A stretch of DNA of 64,000 nucleotides from Pithys albifrons albifrons (taxonomy: Eukaryota; Chordata; Aves; Passeriformes; Thamnophilidae): NCBI RefSeq assembly GCF_047495875.1, contig NC_092466.1, positions 11,776,561 through 11,840,560 on the forward strand, given 5' to 3'. A program made the position numbers and the translations under genes. Position 1 is the first letter of the stretch. Every line of letters starts with the position of its first letter. This document shows, piece after piece, positions 48,801-63,040 of this stretch. The notes under the pieces were generated by a model. That model did not search any database. It was given only the letters and a program-made list of their open reading frames with translations, and was not told the origin of the DNA.

Positions 48801-51800
48801 TGCATGATGGAAGCAGGTGCTTCCCAGTGGCAGAGATATCCTATGGATTTGTTTGGAGAAAGATTTGGGATTTATGAGTCCACTTTCATTCCTTGTAACT
48901 GAACATGTCAGCATCTAGAATGGGTTGCATGAATTAAAGCTGATGTAGCTTGGGTCTGAAGGCAACTTGTGTCTGCCTTATGCCCTTCTGCCCCTAAAAG
49001 CTCATCAAAGCTGGAGACAACTGTTATAATATACTTTTGGGGCTTTTTAAATCTTTACACAAACCACCTAATGGAAACTATAGGTTACTATATGCTCTTG
49101 TCTTCCCAAAATCCTGATGCTTTCCATTTGGGTTGCACATGGTAAACTATTAGAGTTATCTCCTAAGTGAATGAGATACTGCAGGGTGCTACAGGATGGC
49201 AGAGACACCTCCAAGGGGTGTTACAATATTAAAGCAGCCTCTGCAGAATGAGGATGGGGCTAAAAGCTGTTGTCCTGTTTGCAGAATGTCAGGGAGGGAA
49301 GGGATAAAGACCACAGAATTTGGTAAAGGTTTGTGGTGCAGGTCAGCAAATCTCAATTCAGCTCATATTTCTCCTCTATGTGCTTGAAGAATGCCCTGCT
49401 ACAGTGCCATGGTATTGCCATTTCAGAGAGGCAGAAACTTATAGTTTCCCTTCACCCTCCCTTTCCTCAAGAGTTGCATCCTCATCCTCAAATCTCAGCT
49501 GCATTTCATTTCTCCAGTTAGATAAATGCTTTGGGAAACTTATGTCTGAATCAATGAAGGTTAACAGGATCAGATCCTCAGCTGGTGTCAAGCAGCATTG
49601 CTCCATCATCATTGAAAAAATGGTACCAGTTTAGGTATATTCTATTGTATTTCTCCTGAGGACTAGTATCAGTAATGGGTTTGTGCTCATTAAATGGTGT
49701 CTTCCTGACTCTGCTCTTCTCTGCTCCTGTGGAAATACATGAGTTTTAAAGTTCAGTCCCTGTAAAGTAGAATGTCCAAGGCAGCTGTTCACTGAATGGA
49801 AAATTATCTGGTTTGTTACAGGAATGCATATGTAAATTACTGTTGGGAAACACTATGTTAAAACTTATTGTTAGCAAATCCTCCACATTCTGAATGGGAA
49901 ACATTGTTAACTGAGGAACTATTTTTCCTTGGCATTTTGTAAGAGGGTCCTAAAGACGTCAAGAGGAGGGAAGTGGGTGTCAATGAATTTTATAACAATG
50001 AGTCATTTTAGCTCTGGGACAATTTTTGATAAACATGGACAGTTCTTTGCCATTCCAGGAGGAATGCAGACTTCATCTGAATAAGTTTTACCAGTGGCCA
50101 GGACAGAGAGTTCCTTGCTTGGAGAGCTCAGGCTCTGGATTCCTGTCGTGGGAGGTGGTAGCAGTGAGTGTGGTACAGACTGAATGTGGGAGGTGAGAGC
50201 TCAGCAAATTAAATGATGGAAGGGCCAGGCTGGTGTGCTGCTGTCATCTCATGGAATAGCCAAGTGGCCTTTTTTTGTCTCAGCTAATACAGGAGCATAT
50301 GTTTTCTTTTAAAGCCTCTTATAAAGAATCCCTCACTTTCCTAAATGGCTTGGTATCCCCAGCACATGAGGCACTCAGGAAGAGGGGTCCCCTTCCTAGG
50401 TGTCTCCAATCTGGTTCCTTGGTAGATCACACATACTAACCTATGTTGGTGCCATGGGGAAGCCTAAGGGTTCTGTTAAAATTCAAGAATTCTTGGTTAA
50501 GAGAAGTTAGTAGGATAACAACCATTTAAAACAGTGCTGCTATGTGATAAAAGTAGGTACAAATAAGTAAATTTAAGTAGAAGGTTGGGGTGGCAGAGCT
50601 AGATCAAGATCAATATATGGGATACCTTGAACGCTGGACAGAAGTCACATTTATTTTTCCTGTGTTTATTACACTTTTGACTACACTTTTTCCAATATGG
50701 AAGAGAATGATGTCTGAGCAGAAGGTGAGATGCTCTCTTCAAAAGATGAGAGCTCTCTTTAGGAGTAGGTCTGAATTGTGCTTAGTGCCCTGCAGTGCTC
50801 TTGCACATGTGTATCACATCTGTGCTTCTCTTATGCATAATAAGATAATTCTGGCATTTAAAATAGACGAACTATTTTTGTTTTGCCATTTTAAATGCTT
50901 GATGACATAGTGTTGCTTATTATATTTGTATCCTTTGCACTGCTGGGTTTCTCCGGTGTTCAAATTTTGGTTTTAGTTTTCTAGGTTTATTTTTGGTTTA
51001 TTTTGCGTTTTTCTAATGTGACGTCATTTCTTTGCCTGTCAGGATATTTCAAGTATTTATAATCACTGCCATAACACAAGACATCTCATCTATCTGAATT
51101 CTTTTGACATTGCTCATGGTATATATGCCTAAGTCTTTCTAGTGGTTGATGTGGCACAAGATCTGACAGCATCACAGACCTTCCAGAGTTGCAGAGCCTT
51201 CCTTGTTCTCATGATCTATTCTAAATTCAGACAGTTTTAGGAAACTGTCTTTCATTTATTTTCACAATTAGTCACTGTGAACTCCTAAAGCCTGTTCTGG
51301 TTCACTTTCAGATTAAAAGCTAAACACAATCACAATCTTTAAGGTGAAATTGTTTACTTGCCTTAAAGCAAAACCATGACAAACTCTGTTTTCCTTTTAA
51401 GATGGGGACTGAGTGTCTTGTCGTGTTCATGACAGGTGTACTCTTACAACTAAGAAAACAGACAATAAGCTTCTTCATATATTCATGTGCTTCCCAATTC
51501 TAGCAGTACCGATCAGAAAGCAGTATACAGAAACCCAGCAACAGATGATGACAGCAAAAAAATCTCACTGCTGAGTTAAATACCTCTCTACCATCTGGAA
51601 AGACACAGCAATAGCAAGCCAATGTTGAGTCTTTATGCATTTGTATGTGTTGTCCCACAGACACAGCCATGAGGTTTCTTCCAGGTGGAAATTCCCAGCA
51701 GAAGTCCTCCAAAGTTGGGGGAATTGTGCTTAGGTGAAACAGGTTTAAGTAAGGACAGAAATGATGTGGAAATGTGACAGCAGATATATGTACTAAAAGT

Positions 51801-52106
51801 CTCACCCCAGCATTGCCCCTTCTCACCTGGATAGCCCTCTTTAATGTCACTGGTTGACTCCTTTTGCTTTATGTAGTGGACAGCACCTATTTTATTTATT
51901 TCTTGTCCACTTAACATGTTGTATTTTTGAGAACACAGTGACTGGGTCAGGTGGATGCACCTCAAGGGAAGGAAGCATTGCACTCTCTTTCGGGAACAGT
52001 TGAAAGATGGTCACAGACTTCATGGCAGGGTAGGAAGAAGAGACCTCCTCAAGCAGCTGCAGAGCCAGCAACACTGCTCAGCAGTGGGGAGAAGTGGTCA
52101 GACACA
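45823..52106. other. Non-coding stretch, nothing recognised
   Basis: About 6.3 kb without a recognisable gene or repeat. The longest open frames (125 codons at 45830-46207 minus; 116 codons at 51500-51850 and 51633-51983 minus) overlap others and have no motif. AAAT-type and poly-A runs occur near 48072-48080 and 48241-48259. Confidence 0.65.
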
Positions 52107-52127
52107 CACAGACATTAAATGTCTGTG
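52107..52127. repeat. Perfect 21-bp palindrome
   Basis: Ten-base arms CACAGACATT and AATGTCTGTG flank a single central A. The arms contain CAGAC and GTCTG, the core words bound by SMAD proteins, in inverted orientation. It lies in a locally G+C-richer patch (about 52010-52270). It could form a small cruciform or hairpin, or be a dimeric binding site. Confidence 0.85.
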
Positions 52128-55100
52128 GTAGTAGAAGGACAAACCTCCCAGGAAATAGGCAGGACTGCTACAAGTTTATTGTGTCCCAGAGAGCCACTGA
52201 GCTGACAGCAGCCACACTGACGACTGGCTTTGCCCTGTCTTCCAGCATCTGAAATGCTCCAGGCTGTAAAACTTTCTAATGCTCTTTTCTCATCATGTCA
52301 CTTTGAGTTGCCTCTTGTTCACAACATTATTTTATCTAGTAAAGCCTGAATCTTTGGTTTAAAAGCATTGAGGAGAACTTGTGAAGAAAGGAATGAAGCT
52401 GATGGATGTGTTTTTCTATATCTCCACTTGGTACCAAGGTGGATTTGGGTAGTGGCAATAAACACGAAGGAGAGCTAAACATTTCACAGAGGGCTGCAGC
52501 TCTGCTTGGACAAACCATGGGATCCTGTTGCAGTCATGTGGAATCACAGAAGTTATTTACAAACGTTCTCACATGGATGTCTTCTGGATGCTTTTCTTAA
52601 AGTATGAATCATGACCTTGAGATAGGTTAAACATAAACAATGTCAGGAGAGTGCAGGGCAATATTGAGATCACTAGAGAGAAAAAAAACAAACTTGCCTG
52701 TCTAAATCATGGCAGTTGTGCCTGTGCTCAGATCCAGGTGATTTTTAGGTAGTCAGAGATAAGGCAAGTAGAGGGGGAGAGCACTGAGAAGATTTTGGCA
52801 AGAATTTTGATCATCTGTCTCTAGTTTCCTGCAGTGTGTTGTCACAGATGCTACTTTAAGCCACTTTATCACTTCTATAAGATGAAACAAGGGCATGTCT
52901 CCTTTCCTCCACCCATCCCCTTAAATTTCAGCAAAAGTTGCTGTGCTTGAATCCTGCTCCCATTTTTATAACAGTGAAACATCCTACTTCCTTCTGGCTA
53001 ATTGGTGCTCTAGCAGCAGGAGATGGTGTGCCACGGCAGCAGAATTCCCTGCCTGTTCGACATCTGCAGTCTGCTCACATATGTAATGTCAATATGAATT
53101 TTGAATGTTATAAAAGTGAGTTTAGATGGTAATTGGTTGAAATGCACACAAGGATATCAAAGCTTCTGTAGATTCATGGTTTCACTAAAAGTTGCCGTCC
53201 TCTTAGAAACAAGCATGCTTAAAAGAAAATCCCTTAAAAATGTATATTAAGAATTCAGGGCTGATAATTATCAGTGTATTGCTGATACAAACACAATATT
53301 CTCTGAGAGGTTATTTCTCAACGAAGCATCACATATTCCCAGTGTAACAAATATGTGTATGAATTCACACTGTCCAGAATCTTTCTCTCTCTTAGTGTAG
53401 GCTCAAGATTTGTTTACTATTTCTGTGTAATGTGTTCTCAGGATCCTGCAGATAATGAGGACTAACTAGGCAGGCCATCATAGCAGCCATGCAATCTCCC
53501 TCCATTCTTCAGGAAACTGCTTTTCCTGGGCCCCAGAGTAGGTGTTGAATCAAAAAGAAACTGGGGAATCCAGGGTTTCAGTCTGAAAGCATATTTCATC
53601 CCTGATCTGTAACCCCTTATCTACATCCACAGTGCTCTGAAATCCATCAGGAACATCGTCTCAATCCCCTGTCACCTTTTATCCCACTAATGGGGAAGGA
53701 GCCATGACAGGGGACAAAGTGAATTTGAAAGCTATGCTTGTGGGAATGGTATATAGACAAGAAGATGGATGTCATCTAATCACCCTACAATAAGTTCCTG
53801 CCTACTTCATGCTGTGTTGTTCTGTTGCTGTCCTCTCTCGTTCATTCCCATTATCACCCAGGGCATCCCTTTCCTCTTCTGCACTCACATCTCCTGAAAA
53901 CCCAATCTGCATCTAGTAAATAAAGGACGAAATGAGTTCTCATCCACCTGACTGACACTGAGTTTGAAATGAGAAAGCCTCTGTTGTTGATGCAGTGCCC
54001 AATTTAAAGCAATATCACCTGTCAGTTTGATAAAAGGCATGGAGAAAATACCCCGTCTCGGCAAAGGTGGGGAAAAAATGTCATCTAAAATAAATTCAAA
54101 CCTTAGGAAAAAAAATATTCACAAACAAATGTCTGGGGATTTTTTTTGTATTTCTATTCACTGGGGTAAGACATCAAAACATAAATTACTGCTTATTTGT
54201 GACAAACAGAATGGCCAGGAGTGGAAGTTGCAGGACAGCAGAGAAACATGCTTGTGGTGGTTTTTTTCCCATATCCATTGAAATGTGCTGTGTAAAAGGT
54301 GTGTTTGCAGAACTTTGAGCTTGGCTTTCTTGGCCCTCTGATCTTTATTTCTATTAGAAAATGAGTCAGTGTATTTATCTTTTGTCTTTGCCCTCCTGAG
54401 CTTTCATTCCTGTTTCAGCTTATAGAAATGCAAACAGTGTCCTCTTGTTTGGTTTTTAAATAAGCATTTTGCTTAATGTTTTGGCTCTTTGTTTCACCGC
54501 ATGTCAGTGCTGCAGGAAAGCTACTTCAAAGAGAAGGGATGTGGCTTTGGAGCTGATGCTGTTGGCTTATGAACACCCCTTTTACCTTCTGTTGCAGACT
54601 ACAACACAAAAAGCTTTAATACTTGAAGAGAGTTCACTACCCCACTGGCCAGATTGTTGCAATGGAAAGCAAAATATCTATGAGATATATAAACAAGCAA
54701 CGTGGTGTCCTGCAGTACATGAAATCAATGTCCAGGAAGTTGTTGTCTCCCTCGAGCTGGCTAAGTAAAAGATTACAACAGCTAGACATAAGAAAACACA
54801 TAATAATTGGAAAATGAGCAAATTTTATCCTAACAAATGAGAAGTTTCCACCTGAAACTGGTAAATGAGGGAACTGGCAAGAGATCTACCCTATATGCCC
54901 CCTAAACAAGGGGTAATTTAACCTAGAGCAAGCCCAAATACATTGGTAAGGCTGAGTTTTAGACTCAAGCATCACAATATTTTTTATTACTAATTCTTTA
55001 GGTATTAGAATGCAGTGAGAGCAATCTAGAAGCTTTTACCAATATCAAATGGAACTAGACAAAAAGCCTAGTTATATGTTTATGACAATATAATTAGAAA

Positions 55101-55668
55101 TATTTAGTAATCTGGAAATAGTCAAATTTTGTGCAAATATTTTAATAGCAGGAAAATGAAATGACAGTTTACCTCCAAACCCTCTGGGAATTTTTCAAAG
55201 AATTAAAAGAATACGGACATGTACACTTCAGTGTATTTTGCCTTCATGAAGTGGAAATAAACATATGTTTCTTCTGCCAGAAGGATGTTGTAATGAACTA
55301 ATTCTTCTGTGGTGATCAGGTGGACTTTGGAGCCATTAGTGAAGAACATTTCTTCAAGACATCTAACATAGGATTTGCATTTTGGCCTGGAATATTTAAA
55401 GAACACCATCAATATTTGGCTTGTAAGTTTGTGGATGCAATCAAAAGCTTTTATCTTGCTGTCTTTCAGTAGTCGAAATCTAATTTTCCATTGTCTCTTT
55501 GCTCCCTCTCAGGAGGCTGTAAAGATCATCATTTTCACAACAGGAATTTTATCCTTCAGGTAGCTCAGTGTGGGATTATCTTAAAGTTTTGACATTATGC
55601 TAAACATAAGCCCGCCACACTTTAGATTGTGATTTCTAGTAATTCTTAGTCTGGATTTGCCATCAGTT
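52128..55668. other. Non-coding stretch, nothing recognised
   Basis: No gene or repeat family is recognised. The longest open frame is 99 codons (54469-54768, plus), with no domain seen. Confidence 0.65.
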
Positions 55669-55695
55669 GTTCTGCAATAATTGCCATTGCAGAAC
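55669..55695. repeat. Perfect hairpin, 10-bp arms, 7-base loop
   Basis: GTTCTGCAAT and ATTGCAGAAC are exact inverted copies separated by AATTGCC. The stem is too short for a microRNA precursor, no U run follows, and pairing does not extend beyond the arms. Confidence 0.85.
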
Positions 55696-58600
55696 CTGCT
55701 CCAGATTTCACTGAAATGGACAGGAATCTTCTGGATTCAAAGAGCTTTGAAGCAGATTCTTGCTATAGATATAACTAAGTTACATTCAACATTTTGCTTT
55801 AGCTTCAGTGCCTAAGTCATTTTCCATTTTTCCCCATATGGATGCTGTGTTCTTTCTGTTGATTCACCAAAAGTCAGGGTTTGACCAGAAGCAGGGGGAA
55901 AATTTTGCTCTTTAAGAGGTGTGGCAGCCTGAGGACCTAGGAAAGTGATGCTGAAGAATACTGTTAAGACATATGTGAGATGCTGGGCAACATATCAAGG
56001 AGCAGCAAAACCCATATTAAGCTCAATAACACGTGTAAAGACAGTCTGAAAGCCATGCAGCTCATGGGGATGACTCACAAAGCACGTTGCCCAATATGGG
56101 GAAGATGTGGAACCTGTGAATCACAGAGAGGTGTTAAATATAATCATGGGTCTGTCACCCTCAGGGTTTAAGTTTTGCTCCAAAGCCAGTTTGAATCTGA
56201 TTTCAGAGGAAGGCTTTTACTCGCTCTGTAATGCACTGTGATATCCAGCAGGTAAAACTCATTGAGGAAAATTGCTTCCCACAATGATATATAGGATCGT
56301 TCAGTCACATCTCTGAGCTATTTAGGGGAAATTATCCATGGGATTGTATCATTAGTTTAAAAGCTGCCTCAATTGTTTTTCTGTCAGGATAATTTTAAGC
56401 TACACAAGAGTATTAGTTGGAAAAACATTTTTGAAAAGAAGTCTAACTCCTTCCATATTCCTCAAATCTGGTTTTAAGGTAATATTTTCCTCTTCATTTG
56501 TAACAACTCTATTAAGGGGTTGAGAATAGAGTCTGTCTCTGAGTTGGCCAGTGACTTTCTGAATACTACCCTCTTTTAATCAGGTGCTCAGCTTTCATGG
56601 GCTTATACTTCAGCCACTGGCCTTGTCTGTCCTTGCTACATCAAAAGGAACACAGCTTTGAAAATATCCAACCACAGCTCTAACTAACGGCAAAATCCAT
56701 GAAATAACAAAGTGCTGGCAAAGGAGGGACCCTGTTCACATTAATCAGTAATGTGAGCTGTTTCCAGGGGAATTTGTTTAATCTGAACTCTCTAGAGAAA
56801 GTCAGAAAGGAAATTTAGAATAAATGATGGGACTATTCAAAACTAGAGATACTTAACTACAAATAGAATTGTTGGAGCATTGTTGAGTTGAGAGTTGGAG
56901 GAAATCAACTTTCTCTTAGGGAAAAGTTCTGTACATCAAAGAGAAAAACTGAATTGATAATAATGGTAAACAGCAATGTAAGCAAAAGACAATGAAGGCA
57001 GATATCAAGGCATGAAGAGAATTCCCAGGCAACCTTTGGCAAGACACTTTAGCTTCTAGCAATAAAATGAGGTAGCATGGCCATATTGTTCTAATGGAGC
57101 ATAGGGAAAAACCATGATGAACTTGAAGGGTATGACTAGTTTGGCAGTAGGTGCTTTCTGTTGCATCTCAGAATGTAGCTTCCGTCTTTAGCTCAAACCT
57201 GTTCACTGAGCCTTTCATGACTGTCATTTCTCCCTTGCAACTTGGATGTGTGTTAACACAGCCAAGCATTCTGCCCTGGGATGGATGACCTCTACTGGCA
57301 CCTGCTGTAAAAGCAGGTAGGCTGGGATAACAGAACTTGCATGTTTTGTTAATTGCAGTAATCTTGAGGCACATTGCAGGACCATCAGCCTTAGCAATGC
57401 AAAAATGTGTTGTAGTAAGTGCTGTAAGGGCAGATATTGAAGAGGGATACCTCTACTTCATCCATAAAAAAGCAGGATTGTACTTGTCTTGTGATAGACC
57501 AGCTGCAATTGTCTACTCTTTTATGAGCAATAGTTCTTGACAAGCCTGAATGTCTTCAGATAAATAGAAATAATTCCAATATTTCTAGTCTGAAAACTGC
57601 CTTTCTGGTTTGATTGTAAATTAGATTTTTCTGTCTGAATCCTTAAGAATTATCCAAAGTGGAGTGATCTATATTGAGTTAGCAGAATGATGTAGCTACA
57701 GGTCTTAAGGACCACATTTATCATAAAGCGAAAAACAGAGTTTTTGAAGTTGTTTTGAGCTCACTTGCTTTCCACCAGAGGGAAAATGTGACACTGTCAT
57801 GCACTACTGGTAATATGAATGCCTCCTGAATGAAGGCTGTGATGTATGGAATTTGAAACATACAGGAAGACCTCCTGATGCAAAGAGCATTTTATTGTGC
57901 CTTCTTTAAATTTGCAGCAAAAGATACTCAGTAGTTAATAGAAATGCATTCTTCTCACCCTGAAAGAATTCTATGCCATCAGACCACAAAAGACAGAATA
58001 TGCTTTAAAAATACATGTGAGCAAAAGAGGAAGGGCTTGTAAGATGGTGGTTTATTTTCTGGGAGCAATCTGGAAATGGACCATTAGCATCCTCCTTCTT
58101 TCTGTTCTCTAATGTGATCCCTCAGCATTCAGGGGGATCAAAAAAGCACTGGCCTTATAGGAAATGTCCTTCTGAAATTGATGTTATAAATCAGAGAAAT
58201 ATCCAATGACAAAACATTTGAAAGCATTAAATTTATATGACCCAAAGAACAGGTTTATAGAATTACACACAGAGACAGATTTTCAGAGCTAACTCCAAGG
58301 TGTGCCTCAAACCACTGTAAGGTGCTAAACAAATATTTGGATGTAAATAGCACCAAGGAATTGTTGGAGTCTGGAGAGACTTGAGATCAGAGACTGTGGA
58401 ATCTATTTTATTAAAGGACTTCTCCAAACCTTTAGATTTTTTTTTGGATTTGAGTTAAATATGGTTTTTGCAACTTAAGGTGTTCTGTGATTAGAAGTGA
58501 TGGGATGTAAATGCTGTCTGTTTGAAATCTGTATTTTCTGCAGTTGGAAAGGAAGGCTATCCATGACTTTGCCCTCCCTAGACTTCATTCTCTTCTATTG

Positions 58601-61600
58601 CCAATCAGCATTATAGTAAATTTAGATGGGGCTCAGTTGCCTAAAAAGTGAGTTGTGTCATTGGAGATGTCCTAGGTAATCCTCCTGCCAGAAGAGCATG
58701 TCTAACAGGTTAGAAGCTCATACCTGGCAGCCCTGCGCACACTGAACACATCAGCATTTGCAAAACTGACTGATCCCCTTTCTGTGTAATGCAGGAATTA
58801 AATAACCCCTATCTATGTACTGTTGCAATTAAAACGTGTCCCCCGACACACTAAACCTGCAGATCCTGATAAAAGCATGAATCCATCTCCACAGGTGGTG
58901 GTGTCAGTCAGTAAACAGCAAGCTCTTAAAAGGAAAAAGTCCTGCTCAAGAACAGAGACATTACAGACACTAAATCAGAATGTCCCCTAAATAGAAGCTG
59001 TGAGCAAAACCAGCAAAAAATGTCAGGACATATCCAAATCTGTGTAAACTGGATGTTACCAAACACATCAGAGTTCAGGCCAGCTCAATTAGCCTTTTTG
59101 GTAGACACTGGAAATTTCAGCAGAATTGGAAAGCCTGCAGAGAAGGCATCAAAGCATAAAGCATATTTTAGTGGGGTGCATTTAAAAAAAAAAGTAGATA
59201 AACTTTGTGAACTTTTAGCTAGCTTAGGGAAAAAAGTCTTTGGAACAACAAAATCATATCATAGGACAAGCACTCATGCTTTATATTCCTGTTTTTATAG
59301 TGTTCCCTGCAAATCAAACCTAGCTGTTTGTGTATTGTGCTCTATCGTGATCACTGATATTGTAAAAAAATCTTTCAATAGAATATATCTGTAGAAAAGA
59401 ATTGTCCACAAGAAAGCAACTTTTCAAGCTCCTGGAGAGACTTTGGGAAAGGTTGAGTTTTATGGATATGCTGTTGTGAGCTCATTGAAGAATAGATACT
59501 GGGACCTTGAATAATATATATTTTATGCACTACAAATAGCCATTCATTGTAGGTTTTACCTCTAAAAACCACAATATGTTATTTCTGCGTTAAACTAAAC
59601 AAGCTCTTTTTCTGTTTAAGCACCACTAAGTAGTGAATTGCTTAGTGATCTTGAATATAAGGACCTTTGGCATCTAGTATTGATGGAAAACAAACCCCAC
59701 CATCTGTTCATGTCTTGTAATTATCCCTTTTCAATGATTTTCCTGGCTGCATGACTTTGTGAAAAATTATCCACCTGTAGGTCAAAAGAGCAATCTCCAT
59801 TTCATCTTCTTGAGGTAGCATGTTCCACAAAAGTTCAGGACTCCATCACAGGTAGGGTACCTCTGCATGAGCAAAAAATACATACTTTTACACATCTGTC
59901 TACTTTGCTGCATCTGAAATGGCATCAATGCAAATAATAACTAGATTTATTCAAAGAGAAACAATATCCAGTGTGAACATTACTGTTTATGAGAGAAGTT
60001 GAACCTCTCATTCAGAATTAAATGTAATTTGAGCCCGACTAATTGAAACCCACATGTTTCTAATAATCACACTTTCTCACTTCATGAAATCAACATAGAA
60101 GACTTTCATTCTTCTTGTAAATCTAATTGGACCATAGAAAATAATTAAAGAGTTCATGCTATGTATTTTAAGTGGCATTTACTCAATGTTCAGTCATGGT
60201 GGCACCTTGGGAATGAGAGGACGGCTTCTGAAAAATGGGGTAGTTCACATAGAAGACATTACCACAGGAAAAGCAACTCTGAGAAGAGCTTGACAGAGTG
60301 CAGGTGACTTATCTATTTGGAAGATGCAAGATGTATAGTGACTGACTTGGCGGGACCCAGGGAAAAATGTGATAAGTGAACACCAAATACCCAGCGATGC
60401 TACAAGTGTTGAGTGATAGCAACATTTCAGCATAATCCTTCTCGAGAATGGTGTCATATCCTCTGATATATACTGAGTTGGTGTCTGGCTTTGCTCTATA
60501 CCACAGAAAATATGCAGACAATAAGAGAAAATATTAGTGTGTGTGCATGCATGTGTGAGACAGAGTGAGCCAGGGAATACAAACCAGTGACCTTTAATGG
60601 ATGGAGTCACAAGCAATAGCTTCACGTCATAAGATCAACTGAACATCAGAAGCTTTTCAGAGTGGCAACACTGTTGTATATTCCCATTTAGCTCAATTTT
60701 TTAAGCTTCATAATTAGGATGACTTCAGCATCACACCAATATTTCTTCGAAGTTCCTGTGAATCATGACATAAAACAATGGCAAGGTTCCTAGTCAATAG
60801 TGTCTTTGTACCAGGGTGTCTGCACCTGGTAAATTACAAATATCAACCTCATTTTAACAAAACAGGGATAAGATTACTTTTTTTTTCCTTCTTTGGGGGA
60901 ATCAACACAATTCGAAGGGCTTCCCCTCCTATCTTTGAGGGAACAAGTGGTCTATGGGTCATTTAGTTACCCTGTAGTACTAGTTTTGAGCAAATGTAGG
61001 ATGTTTCAGTTTCCTTATACACAACAGAAGTCTGTAAACATATGGATGTTTGTCCAGTCCTCCTTGTCTCAGTTTCTTCTTCTATGATGTGACACTCTTT
61101 TATTTCCAATGCTTCCAATATATTTCTTCCATAAGACATTTGCTGTTAGATTATCCATTACCTTTTCTTTTTCTTTTTTTTCCCCCCATAGAAGTTGTTG
61201 AGTAAACTACTTGAAATTCCAGAGTAGGCAATACCAAAGCAGAACAAAATGGTATCATCATCTCTTCTTGCTGTGGGTTTTGCAGGACTAAACACACCTT
61301 TCTCATCAGAATCACCTTCAATTCTGGAAAAACTGCTGCTGTGGGATGAACCACGTACTGCTGAAGTATTTTTCTAATGGAAAAGTTTTCTGTGAGGAAA
61401 TGGAGATCTGACTAAGCTGCTATATTTCACAGACAAGTCTCGATTACACAGAACTTTTCTATGCTTCATTTCCGAGAGGCTCAGGAGCAGTGCTTCAGCT
61501 TCACAGTATAATAATGTGCAATTCAGTTAGCTCAGTCTAATCCAATTCATTGCAAACACTTTTACAAAGGCATTTTGGTATTACCCAGAAGTTTGAAACT

Positions 61601-62589
61601 TCTGCTTTCTGGAAAACCTCAAATCTTCAACTTTTTACTTAACTTCAAGAATGAACCAGATGTTTCAAAATCTCAGTTTTAGTCAGATTTAACACAGGTG
61701 GATGAATAGTACACTGAAATTATTTGAAATTCTCATGCCTTTTGAGTTTATTCACAGTATTTTGGTTACTAATGCAACACTGAATTTTGGTATCAAAGAA
61801 ATTACCCCTTAGATGGAAGGAAGCTATGGTTAGGATTATGATGCCAGCTTAAAAAAAAAGATTAGAAAAAAACGATAGAGATATGATGTACCACAGGCCA
61901 GAGTAACATCTCCTGTTGTGGTTGTCAGTTTGTCAGTTTTGCAGTTGGAGGACCCTGGGAGAAATATCAATGTCTGATAAATATTTGAGGAATCCCAGCA
62001 GCATTCTCAGCTCTCTTGCTACTCTCGCATTTGCCTCAATTGCTGTTTACAACTATTCTAGCAATTGCTCCATGGAGGGAAGAGGAATCAGTGCAAAAAA
62101 AAGATCACAGAGCGCAAAACAGCACTAATGAGTAAACAATCTTCCTCTGTTGTATGTGATGGTGTTGTGATCCTGTGCACTAGTTAATTCTTGGCAGTAT
62201 TTTTGACATAGCTACGATTTCTCAAAATTAAACATTGGAAGCTTTTTGTCATAAATCTAGTTTTTATAATTCTTCCATTAATTTTAAACATAATCCAGTC
62301 ATGATCACATGCACCAGTTTAATCATGCAATGTATACATCTAAAATCTACAAAGACCTTAGTCTTCTATGAACCATAAAGACATTAAAGTTGAGCACTAT
62401 TTACATTATACAACCTGATCTTTCTCCACATTAGAGCTGGACTACTCCCTCCAGAAATGTGCTAAACGGTCTATGCAATACCAAGCAGCTTCTGGCCAGA
62501 ACATATTCCTTTTTAACACTCAGGTCATCAAGTGCCTATTAATAGGACATTAAAGGCAAAGAGAATCTGTTCAAAGCCTCAAATAGGCG
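55696..62589. other. Non-coding stretch, nothing recognised
   Basis: About 6.9 kb. The longest open frames (124 codons at 59020-59394 plus; 126 codons at 60245-60625 minus) have no known motif. Small features are a hairpin at 57300-57318 (ACCTGCT/AGCAGGT arms) and a TG-rich patch at 60537-60556. No repeat family is firmly recognised. Confidence 0.65.
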
Positions 62590-63040
62590 TTGGATGAGAC
62601 CCACGCTAGAGAATATGCTATATAAGCATGCTCATAAATCATTAAAATTACAATAGGATCTATCATTAATAAGTAAAGTTCAAGGACAGCCTTTATCTTG
62701 TTAAATTATCCAAATTTTGCTGTCTATTAGCATACTATTTAGAATGTAAGAATGGCTGTAGGGTTTTTTTCATCCTTCTCAGTAATGACATATTATGCAG
62801 AATAAAAAGCCTTAGCAACTGTTCTAAGATGCTATAATAATGCTGGAATTATTCTTAGGGGGAGGTTGTTGTATTAAGCAGCAAGTAATTAATGGTAAAT
62901 TGCACTGGAAATTCTTGGAAAAAAGACAAATTACACATGCTTTTGTACTCATACCCAGCAAGTCCCATGTAATTAACAATATTAAGATAAATATGAGAAG
63001 AATTATTAATGATGAGATTAACTTCACGTCATAGTGCAAA
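62590..63040. promoter_or_regulatory. Candidate conserved non-coding / enhancer-like stretch
   Basis: A long AT-rich, CpG-poor block with two TAATTA homeodomain cores (62886-62891 and 62970-62975), further TTAAT/ATTAAT words and a CACGTCA (CRE-like, 63025-63031). Long blocks of this texture in vertebrate gene deserts are often developmental enhancers. That is inference from composition; no conservation data are visible here. Confidence 0.25.

Noticed and set aside
57030..57080. MIR SINE core
   Set aside because: GGCAAGACACTTTAGCTTCT and AAAATGAGGTA recall MIR, but the intervening core word is missing and the total match is too short.
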